Source: Malaya genurostris | Lineage: Eukaryota; Arthropoda; Insecta; Diptera; Culicidae | DNA: 64,000 nucleotides | Direction of reading: 5' to 3' | Assembly: GCF_030247185.1 (NCBI RefSeq) | Contig: NC_080572.1 | Location: 88,973,435-89,037,434, forward strand | In this document: piece after piece, positions 14,083 through 24,652 of the stretch | Position numbering within the stretch: position 1 is the first letter of the stretch | How the letters are laid out: each line of letters starts with the position of its first letter | Notes under the pieces: model-generated | Databases searched by the model: none | What the model was told of the DNA's origin: nothing | Seen by the model: the letters and a program-made list of their open reading frames with translations, nothing else | Translations under genes and position numbers: made by a program

Positions 14083-15185
14083 ATAGTATTCATATATTAG
14101 TAGGTGTACTCCTAATTAACTTCCGGGGTTTCCCGATAGATGGCATCAATTAGCACTGGTATTCTGGTAAGGGTTTCCCTTGGACTAATCCTCATCCACT
14201 ACCGAGCTATGAAAGTCGCTGATTGCTAATTGATCTAGACCAGTGGTTTCCAAACTTTTCTGTTCGAATACCCATTTTGAATATATTATACGTTCAACTG
14301 TCAACCAAGAAAAAAAAATTAATAAAATTCTCCGGCAATCGAATCATTATCTTACAGTTCACGCGGTTGAAATTAATTATTAATTCAAGATCCTAACATT
14401 GGGTAAATCAAACATTGGGTAAGCAATGTCAATAGAGACACAACGAAATCTAAAATACAACTGCTCGACGAATTAAAGAGAGATCGCCTGATAGGGGAAA
14501 TGTGAATGTGGGAAAGTTTTTGTGTGCGAAATTCTACCACAGGGAACAACTAAAATGTTAACCACACCGGCCGTGCACAGTCAGATCAAATATCAAGTTC
14601 CTTTTCTACCGGGAAGTCTTCTGAGTTGTGTATCATCACATCCACAGTAGTTCAGTTGGCAGAACGATTCGATTTGTAACTGTCTCTGAGAGCTTGTGAC
14701 GCCGGTTTTTTGGGATTTCGTTATTGTTATTTTATCGGTCATAATTGCAGTCTGTCTTTTCGTTGGGTAATCGAGAAAAGCACTGCATTAGGTGTGTTTC
14801 CTTGTAGCGTATGTGGACAACACTGTGATTTTTTTTTTCAGGTGCTCGTCCAAAAGTAACTTTTCGAGTCATTTATGGTCTTGGTTTTACTTGTATAAGA
14901 GATAAAAACGAAAACATATGAAATCAAACAGTTTATTTACGACCCACGGAGGTTCCACGGAGAAACTAAATACAAAAATTATGTTTTAGGAATGAAGATG
15001 TGAATGATTGTGTGTGTATTAGTTTTGTTAGTATTTGGTTCTATGATTGTTAGGAAAACTTGCAAGTCCTCTCACTCAATAATAAGCATGGATTTGGATG
15101 GAAGCATCTCTGAGCATGGATTTGGATTCTAGACCTGAACCTAGCTTCTTGACTTGAGTCTACATCTAGAGCAGGGTTATGGACC
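14083..15185. other. Non-coding stretch
   Basis: No supported gene. At about 14645-14700 a 'gttcagttggcagaacgatt' block resembles a tRNA D-arm/A-box but no B-box follows. From about 15075 to 15190 there are degenerate 'ggatttgga/acctggat' words similar in style to the GAATTC-type arrays elsewhere. Confidence 0.4.
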
Positions 15186-17636
15186 TGGATTCAATCCTGC
15201 ATCGATTTTTGTCGGAATTTACTTATAATATTATGTGACATTACATCTAATGGTTCTATATTTGTGAGTCTGTGTAACTCATTTGTACTAAACCAGGGAG
15301 GAATGTATGTATTTATTACACTTTGCCTGGATTCCTTCAATGTAATTATTGAAAGTGAGTTATTTGTCATACGTTAAACCTAAGTATTTAGCTTGATCAG
15401 ATCATGTCAATTCCAAGTCATTCAATTTGAGAATGTGTTTATTGTTTGGTTTAAGAAAAGAAGCTCTTGGCTTATGAGGAAAGATAATTAATTGCGTTCT
15501 TGATGCATTTAGTTTAATTTTCCATTTTGACAGATAATCACTGAAAATATTTAAACTTCTTTGTAGGCGACTGCAGATCACTCTTAGATTTCTACCTGTG
15601 GCTATCAGACTTGTGTCGTCACAGAATAACGATTTCTGACAACCAACGGGTAGATTTGGAAGATCAGAAGTGAAAATATCATACAAGATAGGAGCTACGC
15701 TCGAACCCTGCGGAACACCTGCTCGTACGGGTAGCTATTCAGATTTACAATTCTGAGAGCTAACCTGAAGAGTACGATCAATTAAATAATTTTGAATCAT
15801 TTTGATCAAATAAATAGGAAACTGGAAATCAGACATTTTTGCTATTAAACCTTTGTGCCAAACACTGTCGAATGCTTTTTCTATGTCTATAAGAGCAACT
15901 CCAGTGGACAACCCAGAAGATTTATTTGCTTTTATCATGTTCGTAACTCTTACAAGATGATGAGTAGTTGAATGTTCATGACGAAATCCAAACTGCTCTG
16001 GTAAAAAAATTGAATTCTCATTTATATGAGTCATCATTCTCAACAAGATAATTTTTTCAAAAAGTTTACTGATAGAAGGAAGTAAGCTAATTGGTCGATA
16101 ACTGGATGTTTCTGCTGGGTTTTTATCAGGTTTTAGGATAGGAATTACTTTAGCGTTTTTCCATCTTTTTGGGAAGTAAGCTAATGAAAAACACTTGTTG
16201 AAAATTTTAACCAGGAGTCTCAAGGCAACATCGGGAAGATTTTTAATAAGAATATTAAAAATTCCATCATTACCAGGAGCCTTAATGTTTTTGAGTTTCT
16301 TAATAATTGATTTAATTTCATCAAAATTCGTCTCAATAATGTCATCTTGTGATAACACTTGGGTTGAAATATGATCATATTTCAGTGAGACTTCATTTTC
16401 AATAGGACTCACAACGTTCAAATCAAAATTGTGGACACTCTCGAACTGCTGAGCAAGTTTTTGAGCTTTTTCGCCATTTTTAAGAAGTATTTGATTTCCT
16501 TCCTTGAGAGCAGGAATTGGTTTCTGAGGTTTCTTAAGAACCTTAAAAAGTTTCCAGAAAGCTTTAGAATATGATTTAATTTGTTCAACTTCTTTAGCGA
16601 AATTTTCATTTCGCAAATGAGTAAATCTATGTTTAATTTCTTTTTGTAAATCCTTAACTATGTTTTTCATAGCAGGATCACGAGAACGTTGATATTATCG
16701 TCGACGAACATTCTTCAACCGAATGAGCAGTTGAAGATTGTCATCGATGATAGGAGAATTTAATTTAGTTTGAGCTTTGGGAACTGAAAGATCTCTAGCT
16801 TCGATAATATAATGATTCAAATTATCAATTGCTGTGTCGATGTCCGCAGAATTTTCTAAAGTAGTTTCATGATCCACATGATTTTCAATGTGAGATCTGT
16901 AATCCAACCAATTAGCTCTATGATAGTTGAATATAGAACTAATTGAATTAATTATAGCTTCGTTGGAAAGTCTGAATGTTACAGGAAGATTATCTGAGTC
17001 AAAGTCAGCATGTGTAATCGGTTCACTACAAATGTGACTTTAATCTGTTAGAACCAGATCAATTGTAGACGGGATTTTCACGGAAGAGAAACAAGTAGGA
17101 TTACTGGGATGAAGAACTGTGAAGTAACCAGCTGAGAGTTGATTATGAAGTAATTTACCATTACTGTTATTTTGCCTACAATTCCACTGGACATGCTTAG
17201 CATTTAAGTCCCCCATTACGAAAAATTTCGGTCGATATCTTGTGAGATTTTGCTAATAGCATTTAAAGCAATTTAATTGTTCGTCGGTGCATTGGAATGG
17301 CAAATATGCTCCAGCGATGAAATAAATTCCATGAATGGTTTCAACTTCGATTCCCAAGCTTTCAATAACTTTAGTATTGGAAGAAGGTAAAATTCGATGT
17401 TTAATTTGCCGTTGGACAAAAATGGCAACTCCACCACCCAATCCAGTAAACCTGTCAAATCGATGAACCACATAATGTGGATTACTTTTCAATTTGACAT
17501 TTGGTTTAAGAAAAGTTTCTGTCACAATGGCAATATGATTTTTGTGAACTTTGAGAAAATTATAAAATTCATCTTCACTCGATTTCAAAGATCGAGCATT
17601 CCAATTTAAAATATTCAAATAATTATTTAACATCAC
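15186..17636 (-). pseudogene. Jockey ORF2: endonuclease-reverse transcriptase, broken
   Basis: ORF2 would nick the target and copy the RNA by target-primed reverse transcription. The start MMLNNYLNILNWNARSLKS at 17636 opens an APE-type endonuclease (NWNARS, TETFL, GGGVAIF, then MGDLNAKH near 17205 and STIDLVLTD near 17050). The reverse transcriptase shows KVIPILKPDKNP, SYRPISLLPS, DIEKAFDSVWH, GVPQGSSVAPILYD and the active-site variant FCDD. The C-terminal end WFSTNELHRL is near 15290-15200. Breaks: a frameshift near 17255, a stop in the endonuclease near 17040, frame changes around 16690, a TAG just before the PQG motif (about 15735), two further stops (near 15400 and 15365) and a deletion between CNKYIHSSL and WFSTNEL. 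Confidence 0.88.
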
Positions 17637-17849
17637 TGTTAAATTTTGAATTCATTATAATATTATTTGCAAATTGCCATCCGATTTGAAATGCTTCAAA
17701 AAGTGATGAACTCGAATTCATTCGGATGATCATTTGAAAAAGTTGATCTTGTACGTAGATCATTTTATTTTCCGTTATATCGCCTAAATCGACTTCATTT
17801 AAAGAAGCGAATGGCATGAACATTGGTAGGTAGACTGCCATTAGAACTG

Positions 17850-19184
17850 CCATTAGAAGAAGATGATTTGGCCGATCTACCTATTAATAAATTGTGTTCG
17901 TTAGAAGATAAACTGGAAGGTGTTCCTGTGTTTTGATTATTTACATTATAAGAATTAAGATGTATTTGTCAACCTGTTTCCAAAGCGTAACTGTCATTAG
18001 AAAAAGATGATGACGAGGTCGATCTACCTGTCAATAAATTGTTTTCGTTAGAAGACGAATTGGAAGGCGTACCTGTTTTTTGTTTTAAACTCGAAGCACT
18101 AAGTGCCTTAGACGAATTAGGCGTGGCATTTGTAACGTTTTTTTGATTTTCAGGTATGTTCTGTAAATTCAAGGTCGTTGATTTGACTTGTTGTCTAAGC
18201 GAACGAGCGTTTAAAAATTTTTTTCCCTGACAGGACATTTCAAATAATTGGATTTATGATTTCCATCGCAATTTGAACATGAAAATTTATCAGTGGTTTC
18301 ATTCATTGGACAAACGTCTTTCGAATGCGATTTACCACAATTCAAACACCGTATATCCATATGACATTTTTTGGTCCCATGGCCGAAGCCTTGGCAACGA
18401 CGACATTGCGTTAAGTTTGCAATACGATTATGTCGTTTATAATGTTCCCAATGAATTTTAATGTGGGAAATGAAACGTACTTTTTCTAAAGTTTTCAAAT
18501 TGTTTACATCACTTCGATTGAAGTGTATTAGGTAAAGTTCATGGGAAATTCCAGAGCGTGGTTTAGAAGTACCATTCGCTCTTTTTTTCATAAGTATTAC
18601 TTGGGAAGGGGCAAAACCAAGCAATTCTTTTAGATCATTTTCAATTTCATCAGTACTTTGATCATTTGATAAGCCTTTCAAGACAGCCTTGAAGGATCTG
18701 TCTGATTTTATATCATATGAATAAAATTTATGAAGTTTCTCGGACAAATATCGAATAAGACGTTCGTAATCTTCCAATCCATCAACCAAGACTCGACATT
18801 CTCCTCTTTGTCCGATTTGAAATGAGACTTTTACTTCCGGGAGAAAAGTAGAAAGTACGGAATGCTTTGAAAGTCGGAAATCATCACCGTCACTGGTGGC
18901 ATAGATTGATGTTTCTTCCCAGAACGACAAGCGTCCATTTTGGGAATTTTTGAAGAATTTTCTTCTATGTCGCTACAATCGGATTCAGGAAGAATCTCGT
19001 AAATATTGTTAGACGGCATAGGATCAACGGAAGGGAAATCCGTCCGTTGTCTTTTATTTTTACATTCAGATTCTATAAGATCGTGAATGTTATTATAAAA
19101 ATGTTGAATAACGGATTGTGATTTATTCTGTATTGAATTATTTTTAGCCTTAGGCTTGTTGCCTTTCCGGTTGGACGCAGGCAT
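17850..19184 (-). pseudogene. Jockey ORF1: Gag-like zinc-knuckle protein, broken
   Basis: ORF1p binds the element's RNA in a ribonucleoprotein. The start MPASNRKGNKPKAK is at 19184, and the N-terminal part is acidic/Ser-rich. After a frameshift near 18830-18930 the protein continues through a region resembling the PRE_C2HC domain (GLSNDQSTDEIENDLKELLG, then KIHWEHYKRHN) into three zinc knuckles (CRRCQGFGHGTKKC, CLNCGKSHSKDVC, CSNCDGNHKSNYLKC) near 18440-18240. A second frame change near 18215-18240 leads into a Ser/Asn-rich tail. The arrangement is typical of Jockey ORF1. It is inactive. Confidence 0.85.
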
Positions 19185-19249
19185 TTTTGAAATGAATGAA
19201 GTTTGAAATTAAATTAACTAGGCTAAATTAGTCTTCGATTAAACACCTA

Positions 19250-19500
19250 GTTTGGAAAAGGCTTGATAAAGACTGATTTTGTGGTAGTCTTAATAAAGAC
19301 TGATTAGATCGAAGAATAGCTCTTCGAATAGCTAGCCTTAAAAAAGTCTGATTAATTTCATAGTCTTGAAAAAGACTGATTATATTAGAATATCACTTTT
19401 TGTATAGTCTTGAGAAAAACTGACTAATTGTTAGTCTTTAAAAGACTCTTAGTGATTCATGTAGCCTTGAAAAAGACTGAAGCCTTGAATCAAGGAAACT
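19250..19500 (-). repeat. Array of short hairpins in LINE 5' UTR
   Basis: Seven to eight copies of a near-palindrome 'agtcttgaaaaagact' (a 6-bp stem AGTCTT/AAGACT with a 3-5 nt loop) occur at about 19257, 19284, 19333, 19361, 19404, 19431, 19461 and 19480. Spacing is irregular, about 20-50 bp. They sit between the probable 5' end of the Jockey LINE and its ORF1 start, so they would be transcribed into the RNA leader. Confidence 0.8.
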
Positions 19501-19560
19501 CTAGGTAGCCAGAAAAAAATTCCAGGAACCAAGAGCTATACGCGTGCGGTGCGAACGACT

Positions 19561-19872
19561 GTTCAACACCGACTGAGTTCCCTATGTTGTTGAAACAAAC
19601 AGTGTGATAAAACAGTGCTCAATTGTTACAGTTATTGATCCTCTTGGATTGTAATAACTGAACACTGAGTGAATGATGATAAAACCACGAAAATTTTCAC
19701 CCAAAACAAACGTTTCTACATTAAAATGCATTCAACTCTCCCTGAACCTGAATTGCCTTGTTGTATTTTTTCTCCAGGTATTACATTTTCCTTACGGAAA
19801 GCCATTTCTGTGCTGCTAGGAAGTGACTTCAACGCTAGCAATAGCCACGAATTCCTACGTCAGTTCACTTAC
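19561..19872. other. Start of intron after host exon ending at 19873
   Basis: Non-coding. On the minus strand a consensus 5' splice site (exon ...CCGAG, intron gtaagtga) starts at 19872. A frame that reads on through it meets a stop at once. Confidence 0.7.
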
Positions 19873-22368
19873 CTCGGGTCATTTCCATGTTGACGACTTT
19901 GCATCGTCATCGGGTCAGTATTGGCACTTGCTAGGTTATTCTTTGCATCCGCTCCTTGCATCATTGCCGACGGGTGACTGTTTCCACTGTGCTCCTGCAC
20001 CTTGTGACCTTCTCCGTCGCCGGCAACTTTCAGTTCATGAGTAGCTGACGTGGTGATTCCCGCTTTGCCCTTTCCGCCTCCTGTGTCATCACCGTCATCC
20101 TGTTCCAAGGAACCTTCCTGCACCTTGGCCATTTGTGCCATCAGATCGTTTTTCGCTGCCAGCTCACTGTTTTCCCTCGAAGCTGGCCGGTGGATGTTAG
20201 TGAAGGAACGGGCCAAAGCAATACTTTTCATCGAAATGAGACTGTTGTTTTTGCTCAGAGCCCGCCGAGTAGTTCTGGTGCTGCCAGGTTTATCACGAAT
20301 GCTGGTGCGTGAACCGAGATCGGAATCGCTACTTTTCGGTGTGCCAGGTTTTTCGTTTAGATTTCTTACGGATGCCGATTTCAACCGACCAATAGCTGTA
20401 CCGGTTCCGGGTCGAGAGCCACTCTTGCCTCCATCGGCCATTCCTTTTTCGGGATCAGCTACATTCCGACTGCTTCCACTTTTCATGCTTAGCAAGCTGA
20501 TGAGTGATCCTTTGCTCTGAAGAATTTTTTTCGGAGTCATTCTAACTGGCTTAACGGGAGTTGCCGAGGCATTCTTTGGAGTTCCTGAGTCGGTTCCCGA
20601 ACCAACAGCATTACCGGCACTGCTGTCGGGTCGGGCTGCTTCACTCATACCTCCTTTCATATCAGTCTGGTGCAGGCTTGATTTGGAATCAGATCTTTTT
20701 CCTAGCAGCGAACTTTTCGAGTCACTTTTTTTACTTAGCTTCCCGAGCGATTTGTTGCTGTCACTTTTTTTCAACGATTTCTCCGAATCTCGTTTTTGTA
20801 TTTCTTTTGCAGTAGCTGCTTTCAGATCTGATTTGCTATCCGATTTCTTAAACAGACTGTCCGTTGATTGTCTTGTCTTTTTGTCTCCCTTCGACAACTT
20901 TCCGCTACGATCGCTTGCTTTGGTGTTTTTCTCGTATAACCGACTAGCTTTCTTTACACTATCTACCTTCATTGCACTAGTTGAGCTGCTTCTTCTGAGT
21001 TGTCTTCCCTTAGGACTAGGTCCCAGTTTCTGAGGAGTTTTACCTCCTGCTTTTGCGTTTTTTTCGACAGCTCTAGACGATTTTGCCGATGCCTTTCCGC
21101 TGCTTGCTCTCGTTCCAGCCCGGCCACTGACATCTCGGGCACTCTTTTCCCGTTGTCTGCCGCTTGAAACCTTATCAGACTTCGATAATTTCTCAGAACT
21201 TTTCTTACTAATGCTACCTTTCGTTGACATCTTTGCGACTCCTTTCAGTACTCCTTTCCGTGACTTGGGTTTCTCATGCACATCATCTTCACCTTTCCGC
21301 GGGCTCATACTTCTTCTTGTTTTATCTTGCTTTTTCAAATCCCTCACACGATTTCCTTCCGAGTCTTTTCGGTTCCCGTCGCGCTTCGTAGCCGCTTCCG
21401 ATTTCATCTGCTGTGGTTGTGGTTCCTTCGGTTTTTCTTCCACGTCGGATTTCTTTCCGAAATCAATAATTGCTCTAGCTAAATTGAACCTCTTTCGTTT
21501 TGGTGGTTCTTCTTTCTTTTCCTTATCACCGGCGGCAGCAGCCGCTAAAGCTACAGCCCCTGCTGCCGCTATCGCCCCTAATCCGCCACTTCCTTTGTCC
21601 GTCTTTGCCGGAGAGTTCTCCTGTTCTTTCGGTTTTCGGGGCGAAAGTAATCCACGGATATTGAAAACCGGTTTCCGGAAATAACCTTGACTCTTTTCCT
21701 TTTTCGGTGATTGTTGTTTGGCTGGGGATTGCTCCTGTAAATCGATTTGCGAGTTCTCCATCGAACTTTTGTCCGGAACCGGCGAAAGCATCGGTCTACC
21801 ACCAAATGGTTTGTACGATAGCAGTTTCATGTTTCGCATTAAATGCTCGGGGATTTCGATTCGATCTGGCAGTTCACTTTCAGGAGTTATCGAGCGTCCA
21901 TCGTCTGACGGTGTGGTAACTATCAATTTGGCACTTTTGTCATGTAACTTGTTGCTATTTTCAGGTGATAAGAGTGTTTTGTTTACTACTCCCAGGACTC
22001 CCTTCTGTTTTCGGCCGGGATTGACAATGGAGATAGTCGTTTTACTCTTTTTGCGTTTTGCTTCCTTTCCTTTCTTCTTGGTGGACTTTTTTCGCCGAGC
22101 CGGCGAAGTTTGCGATGCTTCCGAATAACTGAATCGACGCTGGTAGGCGGGAATATGAATATTATCGGCCGACAAGAGCTCGATATTGCGATTATAGAAA
22201 CCGCTGTTACCGATGGAACAGGCAGATAGTATCCGATTTGCTGCCAGACGTTGCCTGGTCTGATACAACTGCTGTGGGCTGGGTGTTGCATCAAAGGAAT
22301 GAGATTTCGGCAGAACTTCGTTGATGATTGTGAACGCCGGTTTCTTGTGTTGGCGTGCTTCGGATACT
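19873..22368 (-). CDS. Host gene, third visible coding exon (831 codons, basic Ser/Lys-rich)
   Basis: A single 2496-nt exon, open throughout. The acceptor is a T-rich tract ending 'tttttctag' and the donor is 'gag|gtaagt'. Both ends are phase 2, so it starts by completing an AG|A arginine codon from the exon at 22432. The N-terminal part (FTIINEVLPKSHSFDATPS, RRFSYSEASQTSPARRKK) is moderately conserved-looking. The rest is very rich in Lys, Ser, Arg and Glu, with an Ala run (AAAGAVALAAAAAG, about residue 230 of the exon) and repeated KKSDSKSSL-type motifs (about 20680-20870). It has no membrane segment, signal peptide or catalytic motif. Likely a disordered cytoplasmic, cytoskeletal or scaffold segment, but this is inference. 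I do not recognise the gene. GC content is clearly higher than in flanking DNA. Confidence 0.85.
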
Positions 22369-22431
22369 CTAGAAAAAAAAAACAGAACTTGTGTTATTTT
22401 GTGTTGGTAACAAGACTAGAACTATCACTAC
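22369..22431 (-). other. Short intron (63 bp)
   Basis: GT donor (cag|gtagtg) at 22431 and AG acceptor at 22370-22369 after a run of T on the minus strand. The length of 63 bp is typical of small dipteran introns. It is phase 2. Confidence 0.85.
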
Positions 22432-22881
22432 CTGAAATTTGATCCGGTGGTGATCGTGTCTTTAATGATGGGAGTCGTCGCCCCGATCCTGTGATACCGC
22501 AGCAATCGTTCGTATTCACTCATGTTTTCACTGGACTTGGAGTTTTCGGGTTGCGTGCTAATAGTAGAACTATTGTAGCCTGCTCCGTGACTCAAAATGG
22601 TAAACGTGGATGGTTTCACGTTCAGAACTGATTCGAAGCCGCTGAACGTGGACGCTGCGTACAAGTTATCACTCATCGAATTTCGCCGGGATCGGAGTGC
22701 GGCCACTCGGGGATTTTGGAAGACACCGTTTTCAATCGTTCGGTTAAGGTTGTTATTGGTAAATTGTTGCACATCCGCAATGGCTTGGCTGTTTTTCGGT
22801 ATCAGGCTGTTCTGGTACTCGTACTCCGAATAGTTGATCCAGTCGTTTTGTTTCAGCAGATCCATGTCCAGCAGCGAGGGC
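22432..22881 (-). CDS. Host gene, second visible coding exon (450 bp)
   Basis: The exon begins after 'gtaatttacag' and ends at 'ttcag|gtagtg'. It is open in one frame with phase 2 at both ends, so it joins both neighbours without a break. It encodes PSLLDMDLLKQNDWINYSEY at the start, then an Asn/Ser-rich segment with ALRSRRNSMSDNLYAAST, and ends in SEYERLLRYHRIGATTPI. The RRNS and similar basic-Ser sites could be phosphorylated; this is inference. It has no recognised domain. It is separated from the upstream exon at 48160 by about 25 kb. Confidence 0.85.
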
Positions 22882-22889
22882 CTGTAAAT

Positions 22890-24215
22890 TACATATATTG
22901 TTAAGTAAACATTTTTGAGACATTTAAAAATTTCGTTTTGATTCCCGGTATTGTTCGAACTGTTGATGTGAAACTAAAACCAAATATTAAATAGTCATAA
23001 TCAGCCCAAAAAAATGAAATTCCGAAAACCCGGAATGAAATTTTTCACAAGCGATTTTCAAACAAAAAAATCATCGATCAAGAAACTCACGAAAAAAAAT
23101 TAAAGGGTTGTATGCAAGACACTACCGAGCACGATTACATTAAAAACGAAATAATTCTAAGGTATTCATAATAAATACAAAAATAGAGATGATGGTGGAT
23201 GCACTAAACAGTGACAAATTATAAACTTACTCTAATTTTTAATTTCAAAATTTTTGAAAATATCCTTTAAATGAAAGTCAATTATGATTATTTCAAAGTT
23301 ACTTAAAATACCTATTTTTGATACGAACAACCTCAAGATATAAATCTGGACAAAAGAAACGATTTTATATCAGAATTTTATATCAAGACAGAGAAAGTAC
23401 AAACTTATTCTTTTTAAAAACAGCGATTAGAGAAGATTTTTATATATTTTATGATAAGACACTTGTTGTTTTGATGTAAATGATAATTTAACTGAAACTG
23501 GCGGTGACCCAAGTTTAGTGAGGATTCAAATGGTACATGTAAAATCGCTGATCAGCTTATCTTGAGTTTATCTCTAATACTACATTTTATTGCATCTGAT
23601 AATTTTATATATGTGAGCATGTGCAACTTATTTGTACTAAGCTCCGAATCTTTTGAAGCGTTTCCTAATGGGACGACAGATTGTTCAAATCGATACTGCT
23701 TAACGATTTGCATTGCATTGTTTTTGTTACACTTATTCTGGATCCCTTCTATAAGATCCTTAGTCTAGATCTCTTTTATAAGATTCTAAATTAATTTCTA
23801 ACTATGCAATTAGGTTCCACGATTATTGTTTAGTTCAATAATAGGGCTTAAGAAATTATGCTGAGAGATAATTCGTTGTGTTTAGGAACATTTAATGAAA
23901 AACAAGTACCTATGATTATCACCATAACACAACTTTATACTGAATCTATTTGCGCACCACCGCGTTTTTCGTATGTAAATGGAGATTTCTGTATGCACAC
24001 TACTCGTTGACAAATTAAAACATTTTTAAACTTTTTCAAATCAAGTTAAATGAGAAAAATCCATCAACAAATCTCCGAGATACAAGCGCTTCAAATTAGG
24101 TTCGAAAAATCTATCGCCGATAGTTCTAAGGTGGCCTGCTAGTTACCGGAGAATCAAGGTAAGCCATGGGTAAACTAAAGCAGAAATGTATTCGGGCATA
24201 TCTTTATAGACTCCC
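22890..24215. other. Intronic non-coding, with a Jockey-type 3' fragment
   Basis: No host coding sequence. At about 23563-23700 the minus strand encodes a decayed block, STNKLHMLTYIKLSD, homologous to the STNELHRLTNIEPLD end of the LINE at 15186-19560, so this is a small relic of a related LINE. The remainder is featureless. Confidence 0.55.
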
Positions 24216-24219
24216 TTTT

Positions 24220-24560
24220 GTGCTATAGTTCATACTGCGCAAATCGGACGAGAGTTTGACATCATTCACTGCGACTGTCATTGGCTCGTGAAAACATAGG
24301 TCAACTTAATCCAATTTTTCAATGGTATGCAATTGAAATACTTTAATGACGTTACCGCATAAGTTTAAGTTAAATGTTTTCGAATCGGTTGCTAGTTAAA
24401 TTATATAAATTCATCAACAAATGACTGAGTTTATAAGTTTATAAGAGTTCAAAATTATGACAAAAAAAGGTTACGCGGTTAGTTTTGCATTTTCCTAAAT
24501 TGACACCCAGCCTCGTACAGTGAAGAGTTAGCAAAAACGACAATCCAACGAGCGAACGCA
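24220..24560 (+). repeat. Dispersed repeat flanking a DNA transposon, left copy
   Basis: Contains 'gaaaacataggtcaa', 'catcaacaaatgactgagtt', 'ttcaaaattatgac', 'ttacgcgg' and 'ttgacacccagcc' in order. The same succession recurs in the same orientation at 26590-26830, beyond the transposon at 24653-26489, and partially at 9528-9660. It is an unclassified repeat family. Confidence 0.65.
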
Positions 24561-24652
24561 TATACAATCTAGTCATCACCTCACTGGACGAACTACTTGT
24601 TTCATTCACAGTCAAGCATCAACTGAAATCAAGAAATGATTTGCAGCATATA

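Larger units (their letters stand above)
15186..19560 (-). mobile_element. Jockey-clade non-LTR retrotransposon, degenerate
   Basis: A nearly full-length LINE reads on the minus strand: 5' UTR with hairpin array (about 19560-19190), ORF1 with nucleic-acid-binding Gag-like domains (19184-17850), ORF2 with endonuclease and reverse transcriptase (17636-15186). There is no RNase H after the reverse transcriptase, as in Jockey. The order of motifs and the C-terminal WFSTNELHRLTNIE block fit that clade. Frameshifts, stops and a deletion in the C-terminal part make it inactive. Clear target-site duplications were not found. Confidence 0.88.

Noticed and set aside
13658..14153. 97- and 133-codon frames over 13.7-14.1 kb
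   Set aside because: They lie mostly on the tRNA-derived SINE and its flanks.
14640..14715. tRNA-like D-arm
   Set aside because: No B-box or anticodon arm can be completed.
20050..22128. Several plus-strand frames of 75-157 codons
   Set aside because: Antisense shadows of the minus-strand exon 19873-22368; composition (Phe/Ser/Leu-rich) is the mirror of its Lys/Ser codons.
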